Shown: one piece after another, positions 1 through 7,421 of the stretch
How the letters are laid out: every line of letters begins with the position of its first letter
Position numbering within the stretch: the stretch's first letter is position 1
Source: Streptomyces sp. NBC_01255
Lineage (GTDB): Bacteria > Actinomycetota > Actinomycetes > Streptomycetales > Streptomycetaceae
Length of the DNA stretch: 64,000 nucleotides
Reading direction: 5' to 3'
NCBI RefSeq assembly: GCF_036226445.1
Contig: NZ_CP108474.1
Span: 2,790,001 to 2,854,000, forward strand
Notes under the pieces: model-generated
Seen by the model: only the letters and a program-made list of their open reading frames with translations
What the model was told of the DNA's origin: nothing
Databases searched by the model: none
Position numbers and translations under genes: made by a program

Positions 1-82
1 GGGCGGAGCCGAGCGCGGGGCGGGCGTCCTCGCCCTCGGTGTCGTGACCGTACTGCTCCGACCCAGGGTTGATCGGGTCCAT
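1..82 (-). CDS. Hypothetical protein, N-terminal fragment cut by the window edge
   Basis: An ATG at 82-80 on the minus strand opens a frame that runs without a stop to the window edge. The 27 visible residues start MDPINPGSEQYGHD and are acidic and proline-rich. I do not recognise the family. No strong Shine-Dalgarno is visible (only a GGGGGC stretch upstream), so the start is tentative. It points the same way as the STAS gene upstream of it but is separated from that gene by a tandem-repeat region. Confidence 0.4.
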   Translation of the reverse strand, partial: MDPINPGSEQYGHDTEGEDARPALGSA

Positions 83-439
83 GGTCCAAGCCCCCAAGAA
101 GCGGTGTCAGGTGCCCGCCGGGTGGGTCCGTCAATGTGCAGGCGACCGAACCCTAGACCGTGGTCAGGCGCTCGGGAACAGCCGGGGTGCTCCGGAGACC
201 AAGACGTCACGGTCTTGTGAGGATTGAGCGTGACGCCGGGTTCACACAGCTGCTTCACAGGGCCGTGTCCCCCCTGTCACCTGGGCCCGCCGGGTCCCAC
301 CCGCACCGCATCACGCCCGCTGGTCCACCCGCACCGCGTCACACCCGCCGGTCACACCCGCGCCATGTCCGCCCGCCGGGTCCCGCCCGCGCCGCGTCAC
401 ACCCGCCGGTCCCGCCCGCGCCGGTGACACCCGCCCCCC
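83..439. other. Gene-free interval between STAS gene and left-edge gene
   Basis: About 357 bases with no convincing coding sequence. The right half is occupied by a degenerate tandem array (292-435, separate entry) that ends right at the stop codon of the STAS gene. The left half (83-291) probably holds the promoter of the left-edge gene. A TTGACG box reads on the minus strand at 134-129, but I see no good -10 at the right distance. Confidence 0.5.
292..435. repeat. Five-unit degenerate tandem repeat, 28-30 bp units
   Basis: Five consecutive units (292-321, 322-349, 350-377, 378-407, 408-435) each follow the pattern GG(G)TCC-rich start, CCCGC(A/G)CCGC middle, (A/G)TCAC and CCCGCC end. Unit length alternates 30/28/28/30/28, so the array is not in a constant reading frame. 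It lies just downstream of the STAS stop codon on the minus strand. There are no unique spacers, so it is not a CRISPR array. Confidence 0.7.
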
Positions 440-763
440 TCACACCCGGGGCAGTGACTCCGCGGCGAGGCCGCCCTCGATGGCGAGGATGCGGTGGAGC
501 CGGGTGGCCACGAGCAGCCGCTGCATCTGGGGCGGCACCCCGCGCAGCACGAGGCGCCGGCCGCAGCGGCCGGCCCTCCGGTGAGCGCCCATGATCACGC
601 CGAGCCCGGTCGCGTCCCAGGAGTCGAGGCCGGTCAGGTCGAGCACCAGATCGCCGACTCCGTCGTCGACGGCCGAGTGCAGGACCGTACGGGCGTCCGC
701 CGCGCTGCGGACGTCGAGGCGGCCCCCGACGACCAGCTCGACGTGGTCGCCCCTGATGTGCAT
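440..763 (-). CDS. STAS-domain anti-anti-sigma factor
   Basis: A 107-residue single STAS domain, the usual length for a SpoIIAA-like anti-sigma factor antagonist. Such cytoplasmic proteins bind a HATPase-type anti-sigma kinase and free its sigma factor while unphosphorylated. The phosphorylation loop reads DATGLGVIMG (residues 50-59). In the SpoIIAA alignment Thr52 sits at the phosphorylatable Ser, which is within family variation. The ATG has a GGGGAG ribosome site six bases upstream. No cognate anti-sigma or sigma gene is visible nearby, so the partner must lie elsewhere. The family call is firm; which sigma factor it serves is unknown. Confidence 0.85.
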   Translation of the reverse strand: MHIRGDHVELVVGGRLDVRSAADARTVLHSAVDDGVGDLVLDLTGLDSWDATGLGVIMGAHRRAGRCGRRLVLRGVPPQMQRLLVATRLHRILAIEGGLAAESLPRV

Positions 764-889
764 ATGCGCTCCCCGAGAGTGCTCCGTCTTCGCAACAACT
801 GACTGCCGCAGCAGCAGAAGCGTTGCGCCTTGTCAGCGAACCGGTACCGAAATTCACCCCACGGAGTGAGGCGGGGTGGCGGGCCGGGC

Positions 890-1738
890 TCAGTGCTTGT
901 AGAAGCCCTGCCCGCTCTTGCGCCCGATGTCACCCGCGTCCACCATCCGGCGCATCAGCTCCGGGGGTGCGAACTTCTCGTCCTGGGACTCGGTGTAGAT
1001 GTTGTTGGCCGCGTTCACCAGGATGTCGATGCCGGTGAGGTCGGCGGTGGCGAGCGGGCCCATGGCGTGGCCGAAGCCGAGCTTGCAGGCGATGTCGATG
1101 TCCTCGGCGGTGGCGACGCCCGACTCGTAGAGCTTGGCGGCCTCGACGACGAGGGCCGAGATGAGGCGGGTGGTGACGAAGCCGGCCACGTCGCGGTTGA
1201 CGACGATGCAGGTCTTGCCGACGGACTCGGCGAACTCCCGGGCGGCGGCCAGGGTGGCGTCGCTGGTCTTGTAGCCGCGGACCAGCTCGACGAGCTGCAT
1301 CATCGGGACCGGCGAGAAGAAGTGGACGCCGACGACGGCCTCGGGGCGCTCGGTGACCGCGGCGATCTTGGTGATCGGGATCGCGGAGGTGTTGGAGGCG
1401 AGGACGGCGCCGTCCTTGGCGATCTTGTCGAGCGAGCGGAAGATCTCGTGCTTGACGTCGAGGTTCTCGAAGACGGCCTCGACGACGATGTCGGCGTCGG
1501 CGACGGCCTCGAGGTCGGTGGTGGCGGTGATCCGGCCGAGGGCGGCCTCGGCGTCGGCGGCGCTCAGCTTGCCCTTCGCGACGAACCGGTCGTACGACGC
1601 CTTGATGCCGTCGGTGCCACGGGTCAGGGCGGCGTCGGTGACGTCACGCAGGACGACGTCCCAGCCCGCCTGTGCCGAGACCTGCGCGATGCCGGATCCC
1701 ATGAGTCCGGCCCCGATGACGGCGAGCTTCCTGGCCAC
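890..1738 (-). CDS. 3-hydroxybutyryl-CoA dehydrogenase
   Basis: 282 residues, full length for the short single-unit 3-hydroxyacyl-CoA dehydrogenases. It oxidises or reduces 3-hydroxybutyryl-CoA with NAD(P) in fatty-acid, butanoate or PHB metabolism. The N-terminal Rossmann fold has GAGLMG (residues 9-14). SNTS lies at 115-118 and the catalytic His139 is in GVHFFSPVP, followed by the all-alpha C-terminal domain. The start is GTG (1738) with AAGGGG upstream. It is a monocistron between the STAS gene and a TetR gene, all on the minus strand. In Streptomyces this enzyme can supply butyryl-CoA precursors for polyketides, but nothing here shows that link. Confidence 0.93.
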   Translation of the reverse strand: MARKLAVIGAGLMGSGIAQVSAQAGWDVVLRDVTDAALTRGTDGIKASYDRFVAKGKLSAADAEAALGRITATTDLEAVADADIVVEAVFENLDVKHEIFRSLDKIAKDGAVLASNTSAIPITKIAAVTERPEAVVGVHFFSPVPMMQLVELVRGYKTSDATLAAAREFAESVGKTCIVVNRDVAGFVTTRLISALVVEAAKLYESGVATAEDIDIACKLGFGHAMGPLATADLTGIDILVNAANNIYTESQDEKFAPPELMRRMVDAGDIGRKSGQGFYKH

Positions 1739-1877
1739 GATGTTCCACCCCTTAACGCCTGTTCACTTCTGACTCTCCGGCGGAGATTAGCGGTCGCGGG
1801 GCGCCATGTGACCGCTAAGTAATGCGCGTCACGCCCTCTTTGACGGACGTCACACTCACGACACCTCCTCCGCCCGC

Positions 1878-2516
1878 TCAGCCCTCGCGTACGGCGTACG
1901 TCAGGACCCTCTCGCTCAGCAGCTCCTCGATCTCGTCGAGGAGGACGAGGGCCTCGCGGGAGACGGTCGTCGCCTTGCGTCCCGCGGTCATCTCCCGGGT
2001 GATGTAGGCGACGACGGTGCTCTCGATCCAGGCGAGCTGGCCGCCGACGAGCAGCGGCAGCGGGTCGTCCCCGGCGGCCCCGGTCTCCTCGCGGAGGGTG
2101 GCGACGACGGCGTCGTGGACCTGCTGCTGGAGGTGGAAGAGCCGGGCCTTGAGGGTGGGGGCGTGCTCGATGACGTGCATGAAGGCGTCGAAGCCGTCCA
2201 TGAGTCCGTACGCGGGCGAGACCGCGCCGATGTCCTGGCGCAGCTCGCGCAGGACGGCCGCGGCGGCGGACTCGCCCCGGTCGCGGCCGCGGATCATCCG
2301 GGCGAGGCGCTGGGTGACGCCGTCCATGCGGTCGAGGAAGAGGTCCTCTTTGGCCGGAAAGTAGTTGTAGACGGTGTTCACGGAGACGTCCGCCGCCTCG
2401 GCGACGTCGGCGACGGTCACGGCCACGAAGCCGTGTTCCAGGAAGAGTCCGGTCGCGATGTCCGAGATCCGCTGCTTCGTCTCGCGCTTCTTGCGTTCCC
2501 TGAGTCCCTCGGCCAT
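1878..2516 (-). CDS. TetR-family regulator, divergent from ABC exporter
   Basis: About 212 residues. The N-terminal helix-turn-helix spans roughly residues 15-60 (from RISDIATGLFLEHGF to VNTVYNYFPAKEDLF), the TetR signature, followed by an all-helical ligand domain. I take ATG 2516 with AGGA eight bases upstream; a GTG at 2522 with GGGAG upstream is an equal alternative adding two residues. It is divergent from the DrrAB-like exporter with an 88-base gap full of AT-rich inverted repeats. It therefore most likely represses the exporter and itself until an exported compound binds. That regulatory link is inference from gene order. Confidence 0.88.
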   Translation of the reverse strand: MAEGLRERKKRETKQRISDIATGLFLEHGFVAVTVADVAEAADVSVNTVYNYFPAKEDLFLDRMDGVTQRLARMIRGRDRGESAAAAVLRELRQDIGAVSPAYGLMDGFDAFMHVIEHAPTLKARLFHLQQQVHDAVVATLREETGAAGDDPLPLLVGGQLAWIESTVVAYITREMTAGRKATTVSREALVLLDEIEELLSERVLTYAVREG

Positions 2517-2540
2517 GCCCACATCCTAGGCTCCCTGAAA

Positions 2541-2600
2541 TTTTGGACCACCCGAAAACTTGGTGGCATTGCAAAATTGTAGTGACTCTGTTTTTGTAGT
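2541..2600. promoter_or_regulatory. Divergent operator/promoter region between TetR gene and ABC exporter
   Basis: An AT-rich island in GC-rich surroundings. CCACC (2548-2552) and GGTGG (2562-2566) form an inverted repeat, extended outward by AATTTTG (left) and CAAAATT (right). A seven-base direct repeat TTGTAGT occurs at 2577-2583 and 2594-2600. For the rightward promoter TTGCAA (2569-2574) could be -35 and TGTAGT (2595-2600) -10, though the spacing is long. The palindrome lies where a TetR dimer would block both promoters. Assignment as the operator is inference. Confidence 0.5.
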
Positions 2601-2604
2601 CGCC

Positions 2605-3378
2605 ATGCCCATCATCAGTACGGCCGGGCTCGCCCGGACCTTCCCCGGCAAGAACGGCCCCGTGGAGGCCGTCCGCGGAATCGACCTGACCGTCCGGCCA
2701 GGCGAGATCCTCGGACTCCTCGGCCCCAACGGCGCCGGCAAGACGACCACCCTGCGGATGCTCACGACTCTGCTCCCGCCCACCGGCGGCGCCGCCACCG
2801 TCGCCGGCCACGACCTCGTCAAGGACCCCGCGGCCGTCCGCCGACGCATCGGGTACGTGGCCCAGTCCGGCGGCCTGGACCCCCAGGAGACGGTCCGCTC
2901 CGAGCTCGTCCTCCAGGGCAGGCTCTACGGCCTCGACCGCACCCGCGCGACCGCCCGCGCCGAGGAACTCGCGGTGGACCTCCACCTCACGGAACTCCTC
3001 GACCGGCCGACCCCGGCGCTCTCCGGCGGCCAGCGCCGGAGACTCGACCTCGCGATGGGGCTCACCCACCGGCCGGAGATCCTCCTCCTCGACGAGCCGA
3101 CGACCGGCCTCGACCCCGGCAGCCGCGCCGACCTGTGGGCCCTCGTGCGGCGGCTGCGCGACGAGTACGGCACGACCGTCGTCCTCACCACGCACTACCT
3201 GGACGAGGCCGACGCGCTCGCCGACCGGCTCGTGATCGTGGACAGGGGCACGGTCGTCGCCGAGGGCAGCCCCGCCGCCCTCAAGGCCGCGCACGGCGCG
3301 ACCACCCTCCAGGACGCCTTCCTCGCCATCACCGGGCGCGGCCCGGCCCCCGTCGACACCACTCCCGTAGCGGTCTAG
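2605..3378 (+). CDS. ABC transporter ATP-binding protein, DrrA-like
   Basis: 257 residues; the ATPase of an ABC-2 type exporter. Walker A is GPNGAGKT (residues 40-47), followed by the ABC signature LSGGQRRRLDLA, Walker B LLLDEPTTGLDP and an H-loop in VVLTTHYLDEADALADR. This matches the daunorubicin/antibiotic-resistance DrrA family. The ATG at 2605 is preferred over the upstream in-frame GTG at 2560 because the latter lies inside the operator region. No Shine-Dalgarno precedes 2605, so the mRNA may be leaderless. The permease follows after eight bases. Substrate unknown; antibiotic or lipid export under the divergent TetR is likely. Confidence 0.92.
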   Translation: MPIISTAGLARTFPGKNGPVEAVRGIDLTVRPGEILGLLGPNGAGKTTTLRMLTTLLPPTGGAATVAGHDLVKDPAAVRRRIGYVAQSGGLDPQETVRSELVLQGRLYGLDRTRATARAEELAVDLHLTELLDRPTPALSGGQRRRLDLAMGLTHRPEILLLDEPTTGLDPGSRADLWALVRRLRDEYGTTVVLTTHYLDEADALADRLVIVDRGTVVAEGSPAALKAAHGATTLQDAFLAITGRGPAPVDTTPVAV

Positions 3379-3386
3379 GACCCCTG

Positions 3387-4136
3387 ATGCTTCTCCACGA
3401 CACCGCGCTGCTCTTCGGGCGGTACGCCCGCCAGACCCTGCGCTCCCCGTTCCAGATCTTCTTCGGCGCGCTGATGCCGCTGCTCTACCTGTTCTTCTTC
3501 GGGCCGCTGCTCACCGGTCTCCCGCTGGGCCGCGAGGGCGACTCCTGGCAGATCCTCGTCCCGGGCCTGCTGCTCCAACTCGGCCTCTTCGGCGCCTCGT
3601 TCGCCGGGTTCTCGATCATCATGGAGAAGAACTGGGGCGTGTTCGACCGGATGCGGGTCACTCCGGTGAGCCGACTGGCGCTGCTGCTCGGCCGGGTCCT
3701 GCGGGACGCCGCGCTCTTCGTCTTCCAGGCGGTGCTGCTCGTCCTGGTGGCCGTCCCGATGGGCCTCAGGGCGCCGCTCCCCGGGATCCTGATCGGCTTC
3801 GGCTTCGTCGCCCTGCTCTCGGCGGCGCTCGCCTCGCTCTCGTACGCGCTGGCCCTGAAGCTGCCGAGCCCGCAGGAGTTCGGCCCCGCGATCAACACGC
3901 TCGCGATGCCGTCGATGCTGCTGTCGGGCCTGATGCTGCCGATGGCCCTCGCCCCCGGCTGGCTGGACGTGCTGTCGCACCTGATGCCGTTCCGCTATCT
4001 GGTGGACGCGGTCCGGGAGGTGTACATCGGCCACTACACGACACCGGCCGTGCTGTACGGGGTGCTCGTCGCCCTCGCGCTGACGACGCTCGCCGTGACG
4101 GTCGGCACACGGACGTTCCGGAGCGCCGGTGTCTAA
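3387..4136 (+). CDS. ABC-2 type permease, DrrB-like
   Basis: 249 residues with about six hydrophobic segments and the ABC-2 membrane domain, including the motif around MEKNWGVFDRMRVTPVSR and a C-terminal block MPFRYLVDAVREVYIGHY typical of DrrB-type permeases. The ATG at 3387 has AGGA six bases upstream, overlapping the preceding TAG stop. With the ATPase it should form a homodimeric exporter in the cytoplasmic membrane. The next gene begins 13 bases downstream, so the three could be cotranscribed. Confidence 0.92.
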   Translation: MLLHDTALLFGRYARQTLRSPFQIFFGALMPLLYLFFFGPLLTGLPLGREGDSWQILVPGLLLQLGLFGASFAGFSIIMEKNWGVFDRMRVTPVSRLALLLGRVLRDAALFVFQAVLLVLVAVPMGLRAPLPGILIGFGFVALLSAALASLSYALALKLPSPQEFGPAINTLAMPSMLLSGLMLPMALAPGWLDVLSHLMPFRYLVDAVREVYIGHYTTPAVLYGVLVALALTTLAVTVGTRTFRSAGV

Positions 4137-4149
4137 CTAGGCTGGGCCC

Positions 4150-4722
4150 ATGGTCAATCTGACGCGCATCTACACCCGTACCGGCGACCAGGGCACCACG
4201 GCCCTCGGTGACATGAGCCGGACCGCCAAGACGGATCTGCGGATCTCGGCCTACGCCGACGCCAACGAGGCGAACGCCGTCATCGGCACGGCCGTCGCCC
4301 TCGGGCAGCTGGACGAGGAGGTCGTGAAGGTCCTCGTCCGCGTCCAGAACGACCTGTTCGACGTGGGGGCCGACCTCTGCACGCCCGTGGTGGAGGACCC
4401 CAAGTACCCGCCGCTCCGCGTCGAGCAGGCGTACGTCGACAAGCTGGAGGCCGACTGCGACCGCTTCCTGGAGGAGCTCGAGAAGCTGCGCTCCTTCATC
4501 CTGCCGGGCGGCACGCCCGGTGCGGCACTGCTGCACCAGGCGTGCACGGTGGTCCGGCGGGCGGAGCGCTCCACATGGGCGGCCCTCGAAGTGCACGGCG
4601 AGTCGATGAACGCACTGACCGCCACGTACCTCAACCGCCTCTCAGACCTGCTCTTCATCCTTGCGCGAGCCGCGAACAAGGAGGTCGGGGACGTGCTCTG
4701 GGTCCCCGGCGGAGACCGCTAG
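4150..4722 (+). CDS. PduO-type cob(I)alamin adenosyltransferase
   Basis: 190 residues, normal for the PduO/MMAB class. It transfers the 5'-deoxyadenosyl group of ATP to cob(I)alamin to make coenzyme B12. The N-terminal ATP-binding motif TRTGDQGTT (residues 9-17) is intact, and the trimer helices carry the usual FILPGGTPGAALLHQACTVVRRAER block. The 3' terminal 65 bases, including the last 21 codons, are repeated exactly 119 bases further on. The TAG stop (4720-4722) interlocks with the TAG of the convergent membrane-protein gene as CTAG. No cobalamin riboswitch is possible in the 13-base gap to the permease gene. Confidence 0.93.
   Translation: MVNLTRIYTRTGDQGTTALGDMSRTAKTDLRISAYADANEANAVIGTAVALGQLDEEVVKVLVRVQNDLFDVGADLCTPVVEDPKYPPLRVEQAYVDKLEADCDRFLEELEKLRSFILPGGTPGAALLHQACTVVRRAERSTWAALEVHGESMNALTATYLNRLSDLLFILARAANKEVGDVLWVPGGDR
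4656..4720 (+). repeat. 65-bp direct repeat, copy 1 (3' end of adenosyltransferase gene)
   Basis: The final 65 bases of the adenosyltransferase coding region before its stop, starting CATCCTTGCGCGAGCC and ending GGCGGAGACCGCT. It is identical base for base to 4775-4839. The boundary bases differ on both sides, so the repeat is exactly 65 bp. Copy 1 is followed by AG (giving TAG), copy 2 by GAG (giving TGA), so either copy would end the protein at the same residue. Confidence 0.95.
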
Positions 4723-5393
4723 TCCGACTGCCGCCCCATGCCGGGGGTCCGGGGGTCGCCCCCGGGGGATGCAGCATCCTTGCGCGAGCCGCGAACAAGG
4801 AGGTCGGGGACGTGCTCTGGGTCCCCGGCGGAGACCGCTGAGCCGTCTTCCGAGATCCCTTCCGGGGCCTTCTTCGGCCAGATCGCGTAGCTGAGCGCGA
4901 TCAGGCCGTGGATGCCCGCCGCCCGCCAGGCGCCGAAGATCCAGCTCCGCAGCCCGTCGGTGTTCCCGTCGCCGCCGACGTACCAGATCGCCAGGAGCAG
5001 CAGCACGGAGGCGACGGACGCGGCGACCACCGAGCCGAGCCAGATGCTGCCCTCGTGGCGGGCGCGCGCCATGCCGTACTGCGGCGGCTTCGGGGGCGGC
5101 GGGGCGCCGCCGAGGCGGTGGGCGGCGTGGCCGTCGAGCCACTTCACGGTCCGGTGGCCGTGGCCGACGGTGTAGCCGATGTAGACGGCGGCGAGCCCGT
5201 GCCGCCAGCTCGGTTCGGCCCCGTTCTTGAGATCGATCACGGTGACGACCAGGAGCAGGACCTCGAGGAGCGGCTCGCACAGCAGCAGCGCCATGCCCGC
5301 CCGGGGCATCTTCAGGAGGTAGCGGGTGGCGAGGCCGGCGGCCAGCAGGACCCAGAAGCCCACCTCGCAGATCACGATCAGCGTGACGATCAC
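4719..5393 (-). CDS. Conserved membrane protein with repeat-derived C-terminal tail
   Basis: 224 residues from GTG 5393, chosen for the AAAGGGG site seven bases upstream. About five hydrophobic segments are visible (residues roughly 2-24, 27-48, 60-77, 117-138, 158-175), with a soluble loop of HGHRTVKWLDGHAAHRLGG type. I do not recognise a function; it looks like a small actinobacterial integral membrane protein. The last ~40 residues are polar and are encoded by the antisense of the duplicated adenosyltransferase end plus spacer, ending in TAG at 4719-4721. This tail is probably recent and unrelated to function. Confidence 0.75.
   Translation of the reverse strand: MIVTLIVICEVGFWVLLAAGLATRYLLKMPRAGMALLLCEPLLEVLLLVVTVIDLKNGAEPSWRHGLAAVYIGYTVGHGHRTVKWLDGHAAHRLGGAPPPPKPPQYGMARARHEGSIWLGSVVAASVASVLLLLAIWYVGGDGNTDGLRSWIFGAWRAAGIHGLIALSYAIWPKKAPEGISEDGSAVSAGDPEHVPDLLVRGSRKDAASPGGDPRTPGMGRQSD
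4721..4774. other. 54-bp spacer with GC hairpin between the two repeat copies
   Basis: The sequence between the copies carries a perfect hairpin, CCGGGGG (4749-4755), TCG loop, CCCCCGG (4759-4765). A second short palindrome, GGATGC-A-GCATCC, spans the border to copy 2 (4768-4780). A similar CTGGGGG/CCCCCAG hairpin sits between atpH and atpA (14524-14541). It resembles small extragenic palindromes common in Streptomyces and could act as a terminator for both convergent genes. Confidence 0.6.
4775..4839 (+). repeat. 65-bp direct repeat, copy 2 (orphan gene 3' end)
   Basis: An exact second copy of the adenosyltransferase gene's last 65 bases, followed by TGA. It has no start and is not a gene on the plus strand. 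On the minus strand it is read as part of the C-terminus of the membrane protein (residues from AVSAGDPEHVPD onward), so that protein carries a tail translated from antisense adenosyltransferase sequence. Confidence 0.95.
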
Positions 5394-5544
5394 GGTGTTC
5401 CCCTTTCGGTTCCCCCTCAGCGTCCCGTGGGATCGGACACGGTTCGTCGTCGCCGGTGACGAAGTCCGCCTACATCCTTCGACGGAGGGACGGATCGGCC
5501 CGGACGAGGACGTCCGCGCACGTGGGGGCGTGTTGGATGGGTAC

Positions 5545-6741
5545 GTGACGCTCCCCCGCCCGCACCGCATCGACGTGTTCATCGCCGCCACCGGACTGGT
5601 CGGCGGCCTGATCCTGTGGTCGTTCGGTCTGTACGTGACCGGGGACCACGTCTTCGGTCAGCGCTGGGCGACACTGATCCCGCTGACGGTGATGGCCGGC
5701 ATGGAGGCCGTACGCCGTACCGCTCCCCGGACCGCCCTGATCGTCGGCACCCTGGCGATCGTCGGCGACCAGTTCACCAACGGCAATCTCGCCACGGTCC
5801 TGATGTTCACCGACGTGGTCTACGCGGCCGTGGTGTACGGCACGCCTGCCCAGGCCCGGCGCGTCCCCTACACCACCGGACTGATCACCGTCGCGACCAC
5901 GGTGGGGTTCCTCGTCTGGTGGCAGAACGCGATCGCGCTCCTCGTCGGTGTGCTCACGGGCATGATCTCCTTCCTGCCGGCGGTGACGGGCGCGATCGTC
6001 CGCAACCACCGGGAGGCGGCGGACGCCGCCCGGCTGCGGGCCGAGCAGACCGCGCTCCTCGCCGAGATGGACCGGGCGCAGGCCGTGGTGGCCGAGCGGT
6101 CCCGGATGGCGCGCGAGCTGCACGACATGGTGGCCAACCACCTCTCCGCGATCGCGATCCACTCCACGGCCGCGCTCTCGCTCGACGAGCCGGCCACCAC
6201 GCGGCAGGCACTGACCGTGATCCGGGAGAACAGCGTGGCGGGTCTCGCCGAGATGCGGCGGCTGATCGGGCTGCTGCGGGACGGCAGCGGGGACGCGGAG
6301 CCGGCCGCCGCGCCCACGCTCGCGGGTCTGGACGCGCTGGTGGCCCAGTCCGCGGCCAACGCGGAGCCGAGCGGTCTCGTCCTCGTCCTCGACGACACAC
6401 GGAAGAGCCCGGCGGGCCTCCCGGCGCCGGTGGAGCTGGCCGCGTACCGGATCGTGCAGGAGTCCCTGACGAACGCGCTCAAGCACGCGGCGCCCGGCGA
6501 GGTGCGGGTGACCCTGGGCCAGGATCCGGGCGCGCTGTGGGTCCGGGTGACGAGTCCGTTCGGGGCACGGTCCGGGCCGACCGCGCCCGGTTCGGGGGCC
6601 GGTCTGGTGGGGATGCGGGAGCGGGTGGCCCTGCTCGACGGGGTCTTCGAGGCGGGTCCGGTCACGGACGACGAGGGACGCAGAAGGTGGCGGGTCCGGG
6701 CGGAACTGCCCGTGCGCGAGAACGACGAGGAGCGGGCATGA
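5545..6741 (+). CDS. NarL/DesK-type sensor histidine kinase
   Basis: 398 residues from GTG 5545, with a GGATGGG site just upstream; in-frame GTG 5530 and TTG 5533 are alternatives. About six N-terminal transmembrane helices are followed by a HisKA_3 dimerisation domain with phospho-acceptor His193 in MARELHDMVANHLS. The HATPase domain includes YRIVQESLTNALKHA (N box) and GAGLVGMRERV (G box). The stimulus is unknown; with almost no extracytoplasmic loop it probably senses within the membrane. The stop overlaps the start of the response regulator (ATGA), so the two are translationally coupled. Confidence 0.92.
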   Translation: MTLPRPHRIDVFIAATGLVGGLILWSFGLYVTGDHVFGQRWATLIPLTVMAGMEAVRRTAPRTALIVGTLAIVGDQFTNGNLATVLMFTDVVYAAVVYGTPAQARRVPYTTGLITVATTVGFLVWWQNAIALLVGVLTGMISFLPAVTGAIVRNHREAADAARLRAEQTALLAEMDRAQAVVAERSRMARELHDMVANHLSAIAIHSTAALSLDEPATTRQALTVIRENSVAGLAEMRRLIGLLRDGSGDAEPAAAPTLAGLDALVAQSAANAEPSGLVLVLDDTRKSPAGLPAPVELAAYRIVQESLTNALKHAAPGEVRVTLGQDPGALWVRVTSPFGARSGPTAPGSGAGLVGMRERVALLDGVFEAGPVTDDEGRRRWRVRAELPVRENDEERA

Positions 6742-7391
6742 CGGTACGGGTGGTGGTCGCCGAGGACCAGAGCGCGGTACGGGCGGGACTCGTCCTGATC
6801 CTGGGCAGCGCACCGGACATCGAGGTCGTCGGGGAGGCGGCGGACGGGGAGCGCGCGGTGGAGCTGGCCCGCGAGCTGCGCCCCGACCTGGTCCTGATGG
6901 ACGTGCAGATGCCGCGGATGGACGGGGTGACGGCGACCGGGATCGTGGTCTCGGAGGGGCTGGCGGACGTGCTCGTCCTGACGACCTTCGACCTGGACAC
7001 GTACGTCTTCGGGGCGCTGCGGGCGGGCGCAGCGGGCTTCCTGCTGAAGAACGCGGAGGCGCGGGAGCTGATCGAGGCGGTGCGGACGGTGGCGCGCGGC
7101 GAGGGGCTCATCGCGCCGGCGGTGACCCGGCGGCTGATCGCCGAGTTCGCCGCGACGGGCCGCCCGGCGCGTGCGACGTCCGGGACGGACCCGGCGGTGC
7201 TCGACGCCCTGACCCCCCGCGAGCGCGAGGTGCTGTCGGCGCTGGGCGGCGGTCTGTCGAACGCGGAGATCGCGGTACGCCTCGACATGGCGGAGGCGAC
7301 GGTGAAGACGCACGTCAGCAAGGTGCTGGGGAAGCTGGAGCTGCGCAGCAGGGTCCAAGCGGCCGTCCTAGCACAGGAGTTGGGCGTCTAG
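6738..7391 (+). CDS. LuxR/NarL-family response regulator
   Basis: 217 residues. The receiver domain (1-120) has acidic pocket E9/D10, phospho-acceptor Asp55 in LVLMDVQMPRMDG and conserved Lys in GFLLKNAE. A LuxR-type helix-turn-helix at about 152-205 carries LTPREREVLSALGGGLSNAEIA. It pairs with the kinase whose stop codon it overlaps. Targets are unknown. The chitinase gene follows in the same direction after 123 bases but has its own DasR-type promoter, so control of it by this regulator should not be assumed. Confidence 0.93.
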   Translation: MTVRVVVAEDQSAVRAGLVLILGSAPDIEVVGEAADGERAVELARELRPDLVLMDVQMPRMDGVTATGIVVSEGLADVLVLTTFDLDTYVFGALRAGAAGFLLKNAEARELIEAVRTVARGEGLIAPAVTRRLIAEFAATGRPARATSGTDPAVLDALTPREREVLSALGGGLSNAEIAVRLDMAEATVKTHVSKVLGKLELRSRVQAAVLAQELGV

Positions 7392-7407
7392 AGGGACATC
7401 GGCAACG

Positions 7408-7421
7408 TTGGTCTGGACCTC
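7408..7421 (+). promoter_or_regulatory. DasR-responsive element, site 1
   Basis: TTGGTCTGGACCTC closely follows the DasR operator (dre) consensus, a palindrome centred on GGTCTAGACC. It lies immediately upstream of the chitinase -35 box. DasR is the GntR-type GlcNAc regulator that represses chitin-utilisation genes in Streptomyces and is released by amino-sugar phosphates. Confidence 0.8.

Noticed and set aside
292..435. Possible CRISPR array
   Set aside because: Units are contiguous and degenerate, with no unique spacers and no cas genes.
2560..2604. Earlier GTG start for the ABC ATPase
   Set aside because: It would place translated codons inside the operator/promoter region, and the family starts at the second Met.
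4137..4149. Cobalamin riboswitch ahead of the adenosyltransferase gene
   Set aside because: The gap to the permease gene is only 13 bases.
4542..4841. Plus-strand frame ending in the second copy of the adenosyltransferase tail
   Set aside because: It is the wrong frame of the adenosyltransferase gene joined to the duplicated end through the spacer; no start signal or independent similarity.
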